A stretch of 64,000 bases of DNA from JADGRF01 sp035274465. GTDB lineage: Bacteria > Myxococcota_A > Polyangia > Polyangiales > JAFGIB01. Made by a program: the position numbers and the translations under genes. The stretch's first letter is position 1; each line of letters starts with the position of its first letter. This document shows, in pieces, positions 38,081-47,241 of this stretch. Below the pieces are notes generated by a model, which was not told the DNA's origin, did not search any database, and saw only the letters and a program-made list of their open reading frames with translations. The stretch covers positions 14,507 through 78,506 of the forward strand of contig DATEOF010000103.1 in the NCBI GenBank assembly GCA_035274465.1, written 5' to 3'.

Positions 38081-38347
38081 CTAGCTCAACCCGAACCGTG
38101 CCTTGAGCTCAAAAAGGTGACGAATCAGGGTTCGCATCAGCATGTACAGGGACGCGAAAAGGATCACTCTGATCGGCGTGATCTCCGTCCAGGAATGCAC
38201 TGCAAACGCCGCGGCTACTGCGACGAGCCCGATGCTGATCAGCGCCATGATGTTGTCGATGAGAGCCCGGCTAGGCGCTTGGACCCGTGCAGCGCTCGTG
38301 CGCTGAGAGCTCTCCGCGACAGTTGAAGTCGCCTCTGCGGATATCAT
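38081..38347 (-). CDS. Small membrane protein with two transmembrane helices
   Basis: 88 residues from the ATG at 38347, which has AGGAG upstream; the frame extends to 38446 but without a ribosome site. A polar, Ser/Thr-rich N-terminus leads to helix 1 (NIMALISIGLVAVAAAFAV) and helix 2 (IRVILFASLYMLMRTLI). A charged end follows. It resembles small inner-membrane stress proteins of the phosphate-starvation PsiE kind, but I cannot assign it. Confidence 0.6.
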   Translation of the reverse strand: MISAEATSTVAESSQRTSAARVQAPSRALIDNIMALISIGLVAVAAAFAVHSWTEITPIRVILFASLYMLMRTLIRHLFELKARFGLS

Positions 38348-38483
38348 GACCGGCTCCTGTCGCTGAATCACGAACCGCCAGTGGTGCAAATCTAGTACCA
38401 ACGGCCCCGGAACCGTGCAGGAAAACACGCGCGCGATGTTGCCCATTTTTCAGGGTCACCCGATTGGATGAGTGTGGCGGAGC

Positions 38484-38507
38484 GCAAAACGCCCGCCACG
38501 GCGGGCT
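38484..38507 (-). terminator. Probable rho-independent terminator
   Basis: On the minus strand GCCCGCCGTGGCGGGC forms a hairpin followed by GTTTTG. It lies about 130 bases after the coding similarity of the YihY fragment on the same strand, and upstream of the small membrane protein. Confidence 0.4.
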
Positions 38508-38632
38508 CGCCGAAGGCGAAGGTTAGGTCGAGTGATCAGCTCGCCGCGATGTCCGAAGACCTTTTCGATATCCACAGCATCACGTCCATGTCGGCCTCGC
38601 GCACCCGCGCGCAGTCTCCGCAGTTGAGCGCG

Positions 38633-39030
38633 TCAGCCTTTATGTCGATGCAGCTCGAGCAACGCAGCGCAAAGAACGCCGCTGCACAGCGGGGCGCTGC
38701 ACCACAAGGTCATTCGCGAGCGAGAGTCCACGAACCCGAGCGAGATCACGATCGACCCAAACAAGGAGCGTGGATCGTGCGTCTGGCGACGATGGACGAA
38801 GATCGCGTCGAGCGCATGCTGCAGTGCGCGAAAGGCCAGCGTGCTGAAGAACACGAGCGCGACCAAGCCGAACACGCCACCGCTGAACGGCTCTTCGAGC
38901 ATGGCGACGATGGCCTGGTTGACCGGCTGCGCCTGGACCGAGGGCAGCAGCTGGCGAATCTGGCGCGCGCCTCGTGCGACCCCGTGGGATCAACGGAGGC
39001 CGTCGCGCGTTCAGGCTCGAGCTCGTGACG
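38633..39030 (-). pseudogene. YihY/RNase BN-like membrane protein fragment
   Basis: The frame reads IRQLLPSVQAQPVNQAIVAM then LEEPFSGGVFGLVALVFFST and LAFRALQHALDAIF, followed by DPRSLFGSIVISLGFV. That is the mid-region of YihY-type six-helix proteins (loop, TM, R-A-L-x-x-A-L-x-x-I-F). No proper start exists upstream. After about 38690 the sequence leaves the family, and the frame stops at 38633. It is a fragment of a membrane protein gene. Confidence 0.5.
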
Positions 39031-39256
39031 AACACAGGTGCTTGTGCTCGCAACTGGTCAGTCCGCTCGAGTCGCCGCAGTTTCTCGGCTGCGAGACCGG
39101 CCCGTTGGTCTTTGGCTCGTCGCTATCGCTGCTCGAGTAGCACCTTGAGCGGCTCGAGGTCCTTGCGGTTCGCGCGGCACATCGCCGCCATCACGAGCCG
39201 CCGGCCCGCCACGAGCTCGACGATTTCATAGCATCTCGATGCGAGCGCGTTTCCGT

Positions 39257-39400
39257 TCAACGACCGTCTGGAAAGAGCCAGCGTGGCTTGTACCAGGGCC
39301 TTCGACGCGTCCAGTCGTACGGCTCACCAGCGCTGCGGCGAGGACGTTGCACGAGGATGATGAGCAACACTGTCGCGGCGACCAGGAGGAGGATGTACAT
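39257..39400 (-). CDS. Membrane microprotein, family member 1
   Basis: A 47-residue open frame: MYILLLVAATVLLIILVQRP then a basic tail with YDWTRRRPWYKPRWLFPDGR. One N-terminal transmembrane helix is followed by a short Arg/Trp-rich cytosolic tail. It is clearly related to the frame at 44917-45069 (same MY start, helix, then R-W-x-x-P-R-W-x-F-P-D end), which is the main reason to believe it is a gene. No good ribosome site is seen. The function is unknown. Confidence 0.6.
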   Translation of the reverse strand: MYILLLVAATVLLIILVQRPRRSAGEPYDWTRRRPWYKPRWLFPDGR

Positions 39401-39431
39401 GTTCAAACGTGTACAACCCGAGCTTCCGATG

Positions 39432-39719
39432 TCAACGAGGCCGGCACCTTCTGCAGCGACGGTTGTGCGAACCGAGAGACAGGAAGCGCGCGCCGCACTC
39501 GAGGCAAGAACGCATACTTGGCATCGTACCGCTCAGTCGGCAGCGCTTGATGACATCGTTGGTGAGGCAGAGCTGAGCGGCACGAGCCGAGACTGCCTCT
39601 GCGCTCATGCCTGAACGGTACAGTGCATCCAGCAGGTTGCGTTCGGGGTGCACGAGCGCTTCGATGATCGACTGATCGATTGAGACTTGTTCGGCGGTGA
39701 GCTCAGGGAGGTGCGCCAT
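39432..39719 (-). CDS. Small protein with C-terminal zinc-ribbon-like motif
   Basis: 95 residues from the ATG at 39719. The N-terminal half is helical (SIDQSIIEALVHPERNLLDA). The C-terminus has CLECGARFLSLGSHNRRCRR then C, giving a C-x2-C...C-x2-C zinc ribbon. It could bind nucleic acid. It lies between microprotein 1 (32 bases downstream) and the DUF2007 protein, all on the minus strand, perhaps one small operon. I do not recognise a named family. Confidence 0.55.
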   Translation of the reverse strand: MAHLPELTAEQVSIDQSIIEALVHPERNLLDALYRSGMSAEAVSARAAQLCLTNDVIKRCRLSGTMPSMRSCLECGARFLSLGSHNRRCRRCRPR

Positions 39720-39813
39720 GGCTCGAAGCGTACCATGGATGATGTGTCGCGCATGAGTTCCATGACGGACCGAAAAGGTGCGCCGGCAAGCTTCACGCGA
39801 ATCGCTGATCTCG

Positions 39814-40050
39814 CTAGGCAAGATTGCCCTTCACTCTATCGTGCTGACATAACCAGAAGCGAAGGCGGCGGCGAGCCTCGTCCAAACGGATATTGTCGAC
39901 CTGCACGCGGATCACGTCTGCGTTGAGTCGTTGCCCCGCGACCTCCCACAGCTCTCGGTCTGCAATGTGCGCCGTCACGCCAATCTTCGCGAGTTCGTCG
40001 CAAGCGCTGCGGGCGTCGGCGAGACATCGAGCTCGAAAAACTGTCTGCAT
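39814..40050 (-). CDS. DUF2007 domain protein
   Basis: 78 residues. The ATG at 40050 has GGAGG with 6 bases spacing. MQTVFRARCLADARSACDEL, then IGVTAHIADRELWEVAG and DVIRVQVDNIRLDEARRRL, follow the DUF2007 (putative signal-transducing) pattern: V-x-R-A-x-x-x-x-E/D-A, L-x-x-x-G-I-x-x-x-I, V-x-V-x-x-x-x-x-x-x-A. It is a small alpha-beta fold related to PII-like proteins and its biochemical role is unknown. Confidence 0.72.
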   Translation of the reverse strand: MQTVFRARCLADARSACDELAKIGVTAHIADRELWEVAGQRLNADVIRVQVDNIRLDEARRRLRFWLCQHDRVKGNLA

Positions 40051-40644
40051 CGCTAACCTCCGCTCGCCGCCATCGAGTTGTTCGGCTTCGCTGGCGCGGA
40101 AGCTGCTTCCCGAATCAGCGTTCATGCTAGCAGGCGTGCGGAGTTGCGCAAACACCGACGCTACTCAGCTTTTCCACCGATCACCGGACACCTTAGCGCC
40201 AAACCTCGATGTCACTATCGCTCGGGTACTCGCGCCATCATAACGCTGCGTGACATGCAGAACTATTCGACGCTCGCTGCATGTCAACTCGACCGGCGGG
40301 CAACGATGGCTCGCTCTCGGTCGCCCTTGCTCTTGAGTGCGGTGAGCGCCAGGGCCGGCGACCGCCTGCCCTCGATCTTGGGAACGAACGCGACACGTTT
40401 CGCCCGCGCCGCTGACGGCGGCCATAGCCGCGTCTCATGCTTTCTACATGCGTACCACCGATCGACCGGTATGTCTGTAGCGCCCGAGACGACAACACCC
40501 GAATCGGCCGTTTTGTCTTCAAGCAGCTACTTGGTTGCCACGGGCCTACCTGGCTCAGCTGCGGTCAGTTCGCGAACCCACTCGTAATCGCCCTCTAAGC
40601 CGACGCGAGTACGTTCGTGTCACCGCTTCGGCGTGACAGAGCGG

Positions 40645-40788
40645 ATGTCAGGTACTGCAGCCGAAGCAGCCAAGGCGATTTCGGCGCTCGACGGGTCGCT
40701 GTTCGACGGTCGCGCACTGAGGGTCAAAGAAGCAGAAGAGCGCCAAAACCGCGGTGGTGGCGGCGGGCGCGGCGGCGGGCGCTGGTGA
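40645..40788 (+). pseudogene. RNA-recognition-motif (RRM) protein, C-terminal remnant
   Basis: Forty-seven codons read MSGTAAEAAKAISALDGSLF then DGRALRVKEAEERQNRGGGG and GRGGGRW, then TGA. This is the second half of a bacterial glycine-rich RRM protein (A-x-x-A-I-x-x-L-x-G-x-x-x-D-G-R-x-L-x-V-x-E-A plus an RGG tail). Upstream, HRFGVTERM looks like a damaged RNP1 (RGFGFVEM). The region 40051-40644 otherwise shows nothing I can name. Confidence 0.6.
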
Positions 40789-41277
40789 TCTGACCGCAGA
40801 GTGCCATCGCAACCTTTCGTTGGGCGGCAACGCAGGCTTGCACTTCGTCGTTGGCTCCGCGAAGGCGCTCAGATTCGGCTGCGGGCGTAGTGTGCGAACG
40901 CCGAAGTGGCAGGGTCCTGAGGCTCGCTCGACACAAAATACGCGGTGCTGGGCGATTTCCGCGGGCACATAGAGACGCGCCCGTTAAGAGGTGCTACTGA
41001 CAATGGGTAGTACGGACGCGGCCGGCCGCCCAGCGCGGTGTGAACGTGCGAGACACGTAGCGTCCGCAGATCACTAGGGGCCAACGCACGGTGGATAGCC
41101 ACCCGTTTCGTGCATGCGTGTTCTTTGTGCACGCAAGCGGACGTGTACGTCGCGGCGCCGCTGGAACTCCGGTTTGCCTCGCGTCGAGTCAGACCGCGGA
41201 GTCCAGATACTTCCTGCTCGAGGTTTCGCTTGATCAACCCGTCGCTGATCTCGGGCTGCTCTGCGCCTTCGCCGCCC

Positions 41278-43707
41278 ATGGCGTCGGCCGATCAGCCGAG
41301 TAGCTCCTCACCGCCTCGCCTGCAGGATGCGAGCGTCGCGTTTCGCGTCGTTGGCGTGGGCGCCTCCGCTGGAGGCATGGATGCATTTCGAGAGCTCTTG
41401 CGACATTTGCCGGAAGACACGGGGATGGCGTTCGTGTTGATTCAACATCTGCATCGCACGCGCGCGAACGTGTTGTGTGAAACGTTGGCCAAGGCCACTC
41501 GCATGATCGTCACCGAGGTAGAGGCGAGCACACGGTTGGCCCCGAACTGCGTGTACGTAATCCCGTCGACGGCCGACGTCACGATGCGCATCAATCGCCT
41601 GTCGCTCGTGCCACGGACCACGGATAGCGGCAAGCCGCACACTCCCGTCAACCTGTTTCTGAACTCATTGGCGGTTGCGCGAGGTCATCGGGCGGTCGGC
41701 GTGCTGCTGTCCGGCAATACGACCGACGGCACCGAGGGCCTTCGCTCGATCAAGCATGCCCACGGCGTGACGATGGTTCAGGAGCCGAGCAGCGCGAAGT
41801 TCGGTGACACACCGACGCACGCGATCAAGGCAGGAGTGGTGGAGTTCTGTCTACCGATTCCGGAGTTGGCACGCAAACTCGTGAGCTTGTCCGACGACCT
41901 CCCCGAAGACACGAGTGACCGCGATGCACGATCGATCGATCGAACGGAGAACATGCGAAGCATGACCCTGCAGTCGCCGCCGGCTGGGCGCACCAAGGGC
42001 AACGAGGACCTGGAGCTACGCAGTCGTGAGCTCGAAGCTGCGAACGACGAGCTCGAGTTGCAGAACGACGAATTGATGAACGCGAATCGCCTGCTGAGGG
42101 AGCGGAACGACGAACTCAGCCGCCTCAGCGGAGACTTGATGAATTTGTTGGTCAGTGTGGACGTGGCAATCGTGATCTTGGATGCGCAGCTCAGCGTCCG
42201 GAGGTTCTCACCCAAAGCTCAAGCGCTCTTCAATCTGCGCGCGACAGACCTCGGGCGGCCGTTTCACGAGGTCGTATCGACGCTCGATGTGGCCGATTTG
42301 CAGAGCCGGTTATCTGACGTTCTCGAGTCGTCAGTCGTCCACGAGCTGGAGCTAAAAGATCGGTTCGGTCGTTGGTTGCGTATGCACATTGGACCGTACC
42401 GTACGCTGTTGCAGCAGGTCGAAGGCGTCGTGCTATCGGTGGTGGACATCCACGAACTGAAGCATGACTTGCAAAAGGCCACGCGCGCGAAGCTCGATGC
42501 CGAGCGAGCCAAACAACTGGCCGAACAGGACGGTCGCGCCCACGAGCGTTTCATGTCGTTAGTGACACAGGAGCTTCGAACGCCGTTGGCCAGCGTGCTC
42601 ATGCACGCCCAGCAACTTCGCAGTGGCGCGGTCGATCGAGCTCGGACCGAAGAAGCTCTCGCTGCAATCGAGCGCGCAGCAGCGATCCAGACCGAGACAG
42701 TGAACGACCTCCTCGATCTGAGCCCGCTCGAGGCGGGCAGACTCAAGCTGGATTTTGTCGCATTCGAGCTGTGCGACGTCTTGCGCGAGACGCTCACTGC
42801 GTTCGCGCCGCTCATCGCGCGCAAGTCTTTGAACCTACGGACCGAGCTCGATGATTCGGTGGGGCAGATCTACAGCGACCCTGCCCGGGTGCGTCAGATC
42901 GCTGGGTACCTCGTCGGGAACGCAATCAAGTCCACTCCCGTGGGTGGTGAGATCACCGTGGCCGTGTCGATCGACGACGGCGCCGCGTGTTTGTGCGTGC
43001 GCGACTCCGGTATCGGCATCGACCCCGAGCTGCTACCGGACATCTTCTCCGGCGCACCGTATCGAGCAGGCTTGTCGTCGCTAGGCTGGCGTGGCGGTCT
43101 CGGCTTGGCGATTGCTCGACATCTAGTCGATGTACTCGGCGGGCAGGCCAGCGCGCACAGCGCCGGTCTCGACCGGGGTGCCACGTTCAAGTTGACGTTT
43201 CCAATGGGGAACTCGCTCGCCGCGCCATCCGAGCCCCACGGCGCACTGATGTTGCCGATTGCGGTGCGTCCGCTCGACCGGCCGGACCACACGCAGAGTT
43301 ACGCCGAGCTGCAAGGTCTGCGTGTTCTCGTGCTCGACGACGAACAAGGGACACTCGAGGCCGTGCAAACCGTGTGTAGACTGTCGGGCCTGTTGGTGCG
43401 TGGGGCGAGCAGCGTGACCGATGCATTGCGTGAATTCGACCGCTTCGCGCCGCAGGTCCTGGTGTGTGATCCGGTCTTGTCGCGGGAGGACGGCATGCAA
43501 TTCATTCGACAGATCAGGGCGCGCGCTCCCGAGCAAGGTGGCCTCGTGCCAGCGATGGCTCTTACAGCGGTCACGGGTCACGCGGAGCGCGAACGCGCGA
43601 TCGCCGCGGGCTTTCAGTTGTATGTGACGAAACCCTTGGACATCGACCTGCTTCGCGACGCCATGCTGCGGCTGGTCAGGCGTGACAAGATCCGTCGCGA
43701 GAGCTAG
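41278..43707 (+). CDS. CheB methylesterase-PAS-histidine kinase-like-REC fusion
   Basis: 809 residues from the ATG at 41278; the frame is open 168 bases further up without a ribosome site. Residues 22-210 form a CheB methylesterase domain with catalytic Ser30 (GASAGG), His57 (QHLH) and Asp150 (TTDGTEG). A coiled coil (about 235-285) and a PAS domain (about 288-395) follow. The HisKA-like region has VTQELRTPL, so Gln431 stands where the phosphoacceptor His should be. HATPase shows GNAIKSTP, DSGIGID and GGLGLAI. A terminal REC has Asp731 and the Lys in YVTKPLD. The CheR domain usual between CheB and the coiled coil is missing. It is probably a soluble regulator. Confidence 0.9.
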   Translation: MASADQPSSSSPPRLQDASVAFRVVGVGASAGGMDAFRELLRHLPEDTGMAFVLIQHLHRTRANVLCETLAKATRMIVTEVEASTRLAPNCVYVIPSTADVTMRINRLSLVPRTTDSGKPHTPVNLFLNSLAVARGHRAVGVLLSGNTTDGTEGLRSIKHAHGVTMVQEPSSAKFGDTPTHAIKAGVVEFCLPIPELARKLVSLSDDLPEDTSDRDARSIDRTENMRSMTLQSPPAGRTKGNEDLELRSRELEAANDELELQNDELMNANRLLRERNDELSRLSGDLMNLLVSVDVAIVILDAQLSVRRFSPKAQALFNLRATDLGRPFHEVVSTLDVADLQSRLSDVLESSVVHELELKDRFGRWLRMHIGPYRTLLQQVEGVVLSVVDIHELKHDLQKATRAKLDAERAKQLAEQDGRAHERFMSLVTQELRTPLASVLMHAQQLRSGAVDRARTEEALAAIERAAAIQTETVNDLLDLSPLEAGRLKLDFVAFELCDVLRETLTAFAPLIARKSLNLRTELDDSVGQIYSDPARVRQIAGYLVGNAIKSTPVGGEITVAVSIDDGAACLCVRDSGIGIDPELLPDIFSGAPYRAGLSSLGWRGGLGLAIARHLVDVLGGQASAHSAGLDRGATFKLTFPMGNSLAAPSEPHGALMLPIAVRPLDRPDHTQSYAELQGLRVLVLDDEQGTLEAVQTVCRLSGLLVRGASSVTDALREFDRFAPQVLVCDPVLSREDGMQFIRQIRARAPEQGGLVPAMALTAVTGHAERERAIAAGFQLYVTKPLDIDLLRDAMLRLVRRDKIRRES

Positions 43708-43719
43708 CGGCGCCTGCGA

Positions 43720-43870
43720 TCGTAGGTTCGGGCGCGTTGTGTCCCTGCGAGCTGAGGCGACTTGCTCATCAACGGCGGCTCGGCATCGATAACCTGAGCA
43801 AGACCGATCGAGCGTGTCCATGTCGATCGGCTTCGTCAGATGCTCGTCGAAGCCAGCCTCGGGCGCCGCG
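43720..43870 (-). pseudogene. Tail of a receiver domain
   Basis: A minus-strand stretch encodes EAGFDEHLTKPIDMDTLDRS, the last helix and conserved Lys-Pro of a REC domain. No start and no upstream half of the domain can be found. The sequence preceding it is the small membrane protein at 43889. Confidence 0.55.
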
Positions 43871-43888
43871 GTGCGCAGTGTTTGCCCC

Positions 43889-44137
43889 TCATGCGAGAAA
43901 TACATGATGGTGTTGGTGTGCCGGCGCGTGCGCGAGCACAACCGCCACGCCCAGCCATCTGAGCAAGGCATGCGAACCGGTGTGCTCGGTTGCGAGCCAC
44001 AGCTGCGCCGCCCAAGCCGTGGCGACGAGCAGCAGGGCGCAGAGGCCCAAGCGCTTCGCGAGCTCGAGGTGATAGTCAGATGCATTCAGACCACGAGCCG
44101 CCAGACGGGAGACAAGTGGCTGCATCGTAGGCGTCAT
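43889..44137 (-). CDS. Small membrane protein
   Basis: 82 residues from the ATG at 44137, overlapping the stop of the GGDEF remnant frame (ATGA at 44134-44137). A basic N-terminus (LVSRLAARGLNASDYHLELA) precedes helix 1 (LGLCALLLVATAWAAQLWLA) and helix 2 (LLRWLGVAVVLAHAPA), then a His-rich end (HQHHHVFLA). The His cluster at the C-terminus could bind metal. I do not recognise the family; the end may be truncated by rearrangement. Confidence 0.45.
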   Translation of the reverse strand: MTPTMQPLVSRLAARGLNASDYHLELAKRLGLCALLLVATAWAAQLWLATEHTGSHALLRWLGVAVVLAHAPAHQHHHVFLA

Positions 44138-44642
44138 GGTGCCTCGGACGACGGATACGAAGACCCGCGATCGCGTCTGATGGTGCGTACGGACAGGCCG
44201 ACGCAGGCCGCTGATAGCTGCAAGTCGAGCAGATCGGCGCGCAGGCGCCCCTCGATGGAGAGCGCGGACGCGTGTGAGATTCCGTGGACCAACAAGCCCA
44301 AACGCAGTGGTCCGATGCGCGCGGCCAGGTCGCCCGGGCGCAGCCTGGCGGCGCAAACGTGCGCGGCTCTGAGCAGCGCGCGCAGATCACCAGCCCCTCC
44401 GAGCCGTACGATCAGCAGCGCGCTCGAGCGTGATTCGCTGCGCGCAGCGCTCGAACGAAACTTCGTCGATTCGGTAGGCCCGTGTCCGAGTCGATCTCCT
44501 GCAGACGCACGAGCTCTCGTTGTTCCCGAGCGGCCGCCAGCAGGCTCTCGTTCCGAGGTAGCTCGGGCCACGCTACACCCGGTACCGCGTGCATGCTTTC
44601 CACTGCCCGCTGAAGTTGAGCCGCCGTGGTCGCGACCTGCAT
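44134..44642 (-). pseudogene. Degenerate GGDEF (diguanylate-cyclase-like) protein, frameshifted
   Basis: The minus strand from 44642 encodes a coiled coil and RLQEIDSDTGLPNRRSFVRA, the DxLTGLPNRRxF entry signature of GGDEF domains. A shift near 44435 moves coding to another frame: SSALLIVRLGGAGDLRALLR, then LAARIGPLRLGLLVHG where R-x-GGDEF should stand. The catalytic GGDEF is thus gone and the protein could not make c-di-GMP even if read through. Confidence 0.6.
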
Positions 44643-44916
44643 CGCCGCCAGGCCGCGCCGCGTGATCTCGAGGTAGCTACCGCCCGTAGCAGGCGGCGTT
44701 GAGGTTCAGCATTCAGGGCTCCTGGACGCAAACACGCCGAGCTGCGAGCGGACAAAATGGCGGTCGAACGATCGCCCAACGACGCAGGACCGGATGCTCG
44801 ATCTGCAACCAATTCCACTGCCCCGGAACGAGAGCCCGCTCGCGGCTAGAGAGCAGCGCGAGCACCTGATTCAAAGTTCGGAAGGCTCGCGCCAGCCGCC
44901 CAGCCGTTCACTCTGC

Positions 44917-45069
44917 TCATTCATCGTCGGGAAACGCCCAACGCGGTTGCCACCATCGCCGCCGATGCGGCCGGTTGAAGTCTTCGTCCGTACGCCGCGG
45001 TGTTCTAGGTTGCCGGATGGCCAACCAGCAAAGCACGAGTACCGCGACGACGAAGCACACGGTGTACAT
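44917..45069 (-). CDS. Membrane microprotein, family member 2
   Basis: A 50-residue frame: MYTVCFVVAVLVLCWLAIRQ then PRTPRRTDEDFNRPHRRRWW and QPRWAFPDDE. The layout equals the frame at 39257-39400: an MY start, one transmembrane helix, an Arg/Pro-rich linker and a terminal W-x-x-P-R-W-x-F-P-D motif. A weak TGAGG lies 11 bases before the ATG. Similarity at protein but not obvious nucleotide level argues for selection on the product. The function is unknown. Confidence 0.62.
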   Translation of the reverse strand: MYTVCFVVAVLVLCWLAIRQPRTPRRTDEDFNRPHRRRWWQPRWAFPDDE

Positions 45070-45912
45070 GGATCGCGAACCTCATTCTCCTCAAGCGTGG
45101 GAATCTCGACTGCAGTCGCAGTGCTGATGTCGTTCACGCTCGATCGAGCTTGACACCATGGACCTCCGCGGCTGCATGCGCAAGCCAACCTGCACGCGAA
45201 CCCGAACTTTCAGATGCATGACGCGTTTCGCCGCAGCGACTCTGGCGCCGCTCACGCGTGGCGTCGTTCGCGTGGGCGTGGCGTGGCATCGGCTCCCGCT
45301 TGATCGGAACGTAGTTCGCTGACTGCGCACGCGGTTCAGCCACGCTCTGATCGCAGAGCCGGTACGCAAGCCAAGCTGATCCGCGCACTGGGTGAATCTG
45401 CCGCCCCGCCGATCGCACCACATCCGGAAGGCCGCCTTTTTGTTGCGATTGCGCACAAGTCGGCAGGACTTTCGCGGCACCGCGCAAGGAACAGGCCGAG
45501 CGACGGCGTGTCGCTGCAGCCATGCGCGACGACATCAGCCAGACGCAGTAGGCTCGTCCGGAGGCCGCTCCGTCGACCTCACGCGTACTTGAGGCACAAA
45601 TTGTGATTTCGGCTCGGGCGCAGAGACTCGCCCGCGGATCGATGCTACTGATGCAGAACCAAGCGGGGTGCAGCTCTCGTCACTTTGTGCGACTGGAGCA
45701 GAAGACGCGTAGCGGGCGCGGCACTCCCACGAGCGACCTCGCGGCGGACAGCTGCGTGGCCCGCAGCCGGCTGGAGATTCGACCGGCGGCTCAGCAGCTC
45801 GTGAGCAATTGCGGCGATCATTCATGATGCAGCGCAGCGTGCTTCGATGCGTGCACGAAGGTACATTGGCAAACGCAGCGCGCTCCGCTGGCGCGCTAGC
45901 TTGCACGTTTCG
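45070..45912. other. Gene-poor stretch of 840 bases
   Basis: Open frames exist on both strands because of the high GC, but none shows a recognisable motif, a ribosome site or even codon-like composition. I see no RNA gene and no terminator. It separates the rearranged small-gene zone from the transporter pair. Confidence 0.4.
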
Positions 45913-47241
45913 ATGAGCTCTGCGGCACCATGGTTCGTCATCATCCTCCTCACGGTGGCCAACGCCGTGTACGTCGCGGCGGAGTTTGCGGCCGTCGCGG
46001 TCGACCGCAATCAGCTCGTGGCTGCCTCGCGCTCCGGTGACCGCCGTGCGCTTCGTTTGATCGAAGTGTTGCGCGATCGCACAGCGCTCGACCGCTACAT
46101 CGCCGCGTGTCAAATCGGCATCACGCTGACGAGCTTGGTCGCCGGCGCGTACGCGCAAGCGACGATCGCGTCCGACCTCGGTCGCGTGCTCCAAGATAGT
46201 TTCGAGCTGCGGTCCGCCAGCGCCTCTGCTGCCGCGGCGGCAGTCGTGCTGCTCGGGCTATCTACGCTGCAGGTGGTGTTCGCCGAGCTGGTGCCGAAGA
46301 GTATGGCCTTGCAGTTCCCTGCGCGCACTGCGCTCGCGACGTTCATCCCGATGCGCTGGTCCATCGCGCTCTACCGGCCCTTTACCTCGTTGCTGAACGG
46401 CAGCGGCCTACTGTTGCTGCGGCCGTTCGGAATTAGTCCGGGCGGGCATAGTCACGTGCACTCGCCGCGCGAGCTCGAGCTGCTGTTCGCCGAGTCCAGG
46501 CGCGGCGGCACACTCAGCCCAGAGCTTCATCGGCGGCTGCGACACGTGCTGCGGCTGTCGAGGCGCACCGTTCATCAGCTGATGGTTCCGCGGAGCCAAC
46601 TGATTGCGATCGAGATGTCGACTGCGGCAGCCGAGATCGTCCAGCGCGTACTCGAGAGCCCGTATTCTCGGCTGCCGGTGTATCGCGAGACCATCGATGA
46701 TTTGCTAGGGACTGTGAGCACCCGAGACCTCGTCGCGGCCTACGTGACGACTGGGTGCATCCCTCCGCTTGCGGAGCTCGTGCGTCCCATTCCGTTCGTG
46801 CCGGAGAGCCTCACCGCCGACCGCTTGGTGAGCGTGCTGCGCGCGGAGCGCACCTCCAAGGCGATCGTCGTGGATGAGTACGGTGGCGTGCAGGGCATGA
46901 TCAGCATCGACGATTTGCTCGCAGAGTTGTTCGGTGACCTGGGAGAAGAGCTCAAGCCAAGTCGTGAGTCCGTCGAGCTGCTCTCGGACGGACGTGTGAA
47001 GCTGCGTGGTTCGATGCGACCGACCGAGGCTGAAGCTTGGCTCGGCGAAACCTGGGAAGACACATCGGCTACACTCAGCGGCTTGATCACCAGCCGGCTC
47101 GGGCGTTTGCCACGGGTGGGTGAACGCATCGAGCTCGGCCGTTCGGAGTTCACCGTGCTCGAGGTCGGGCCGACCAGTGTGCTTTCCGTCGCGGTGTGCT
47201 CGAAGCGGGACGACGCACAGCACGAGGTAGATGCGAGATGA
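45913..47241 (+). CDS. CNNM/CorC-type transporter (DUF21-CBS-CorC_HlyC), first of a pair
   Basis: 442 residues from the ATG at 45913. The DUF21/CNNM membrane part (about 1-190) has WFVIILLTVANAVYVAAEFA and GITLTSLVAGAYAQA, with LVPKSMALQ. A CBS pair follows (MVPRSQLIAIEM to YSRLPVYRETIDDLLGTVST; SKAIVVDEYGGVQGMISIDD). A CorC_HlyC domain ends the chain (SGLITSRLGRLPRVGERIEL). Such proteins export or regulate Mg/Co and other divalent ions at the inner membrane. Its TGA overlaps the ATG of the next gene (ATGA at 47238). Confidence 0.9.
   Translation: MSSAAPWFVIILLTVANAVYVAAEFAAVAVDRNQLVAASRSGDRRALRLIEVLRDRTALDRYIAACQIGITLTSLVAGAYAQATIASDLGRVLQDSFELRSASASAAAAAVVLLGLSTLQVVFAELVPKSMALQFPARTALATFIPMRWSIALYRPFTSLLNGSGLLLLRPFGISPGGHSHVHSPRELELLFAESRRGGTLSPELHRRLRHVLRLSRRTVHQLMVPRSQLIAIEMSTAAAEIVQRVLESPYSRLPVYRETIDDLLGTVSTRDLVAAYVTTGCIPPLAELVRPIPFVPESLTADRLVSVLRAERTSKAIVVDEYGGVQGMISIDDLLAELFGDLGEELKPSRESVELLSDGRVKLRGSMRPTEAEAWLGETWEDTSATLSGLITSRLGRLPRVGERIELGRSEFTVLEVGPTSVLSVAVCSKRDDAQHEVDAR

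Noticed and set aside
36829..38106. A 425-codon plus-strand frame
   Set aside because: It runs across the antisense of the GT2 fragment and the 37419 gene and has low-complexity Arg/Ala/Ser composition with no domain.
40200..40560. A coding-like minus-strand stretch of about 78 codons ending near 40290
   Set aside because: It has no start codon and no recognisable motif, so I could not support it as a gene.
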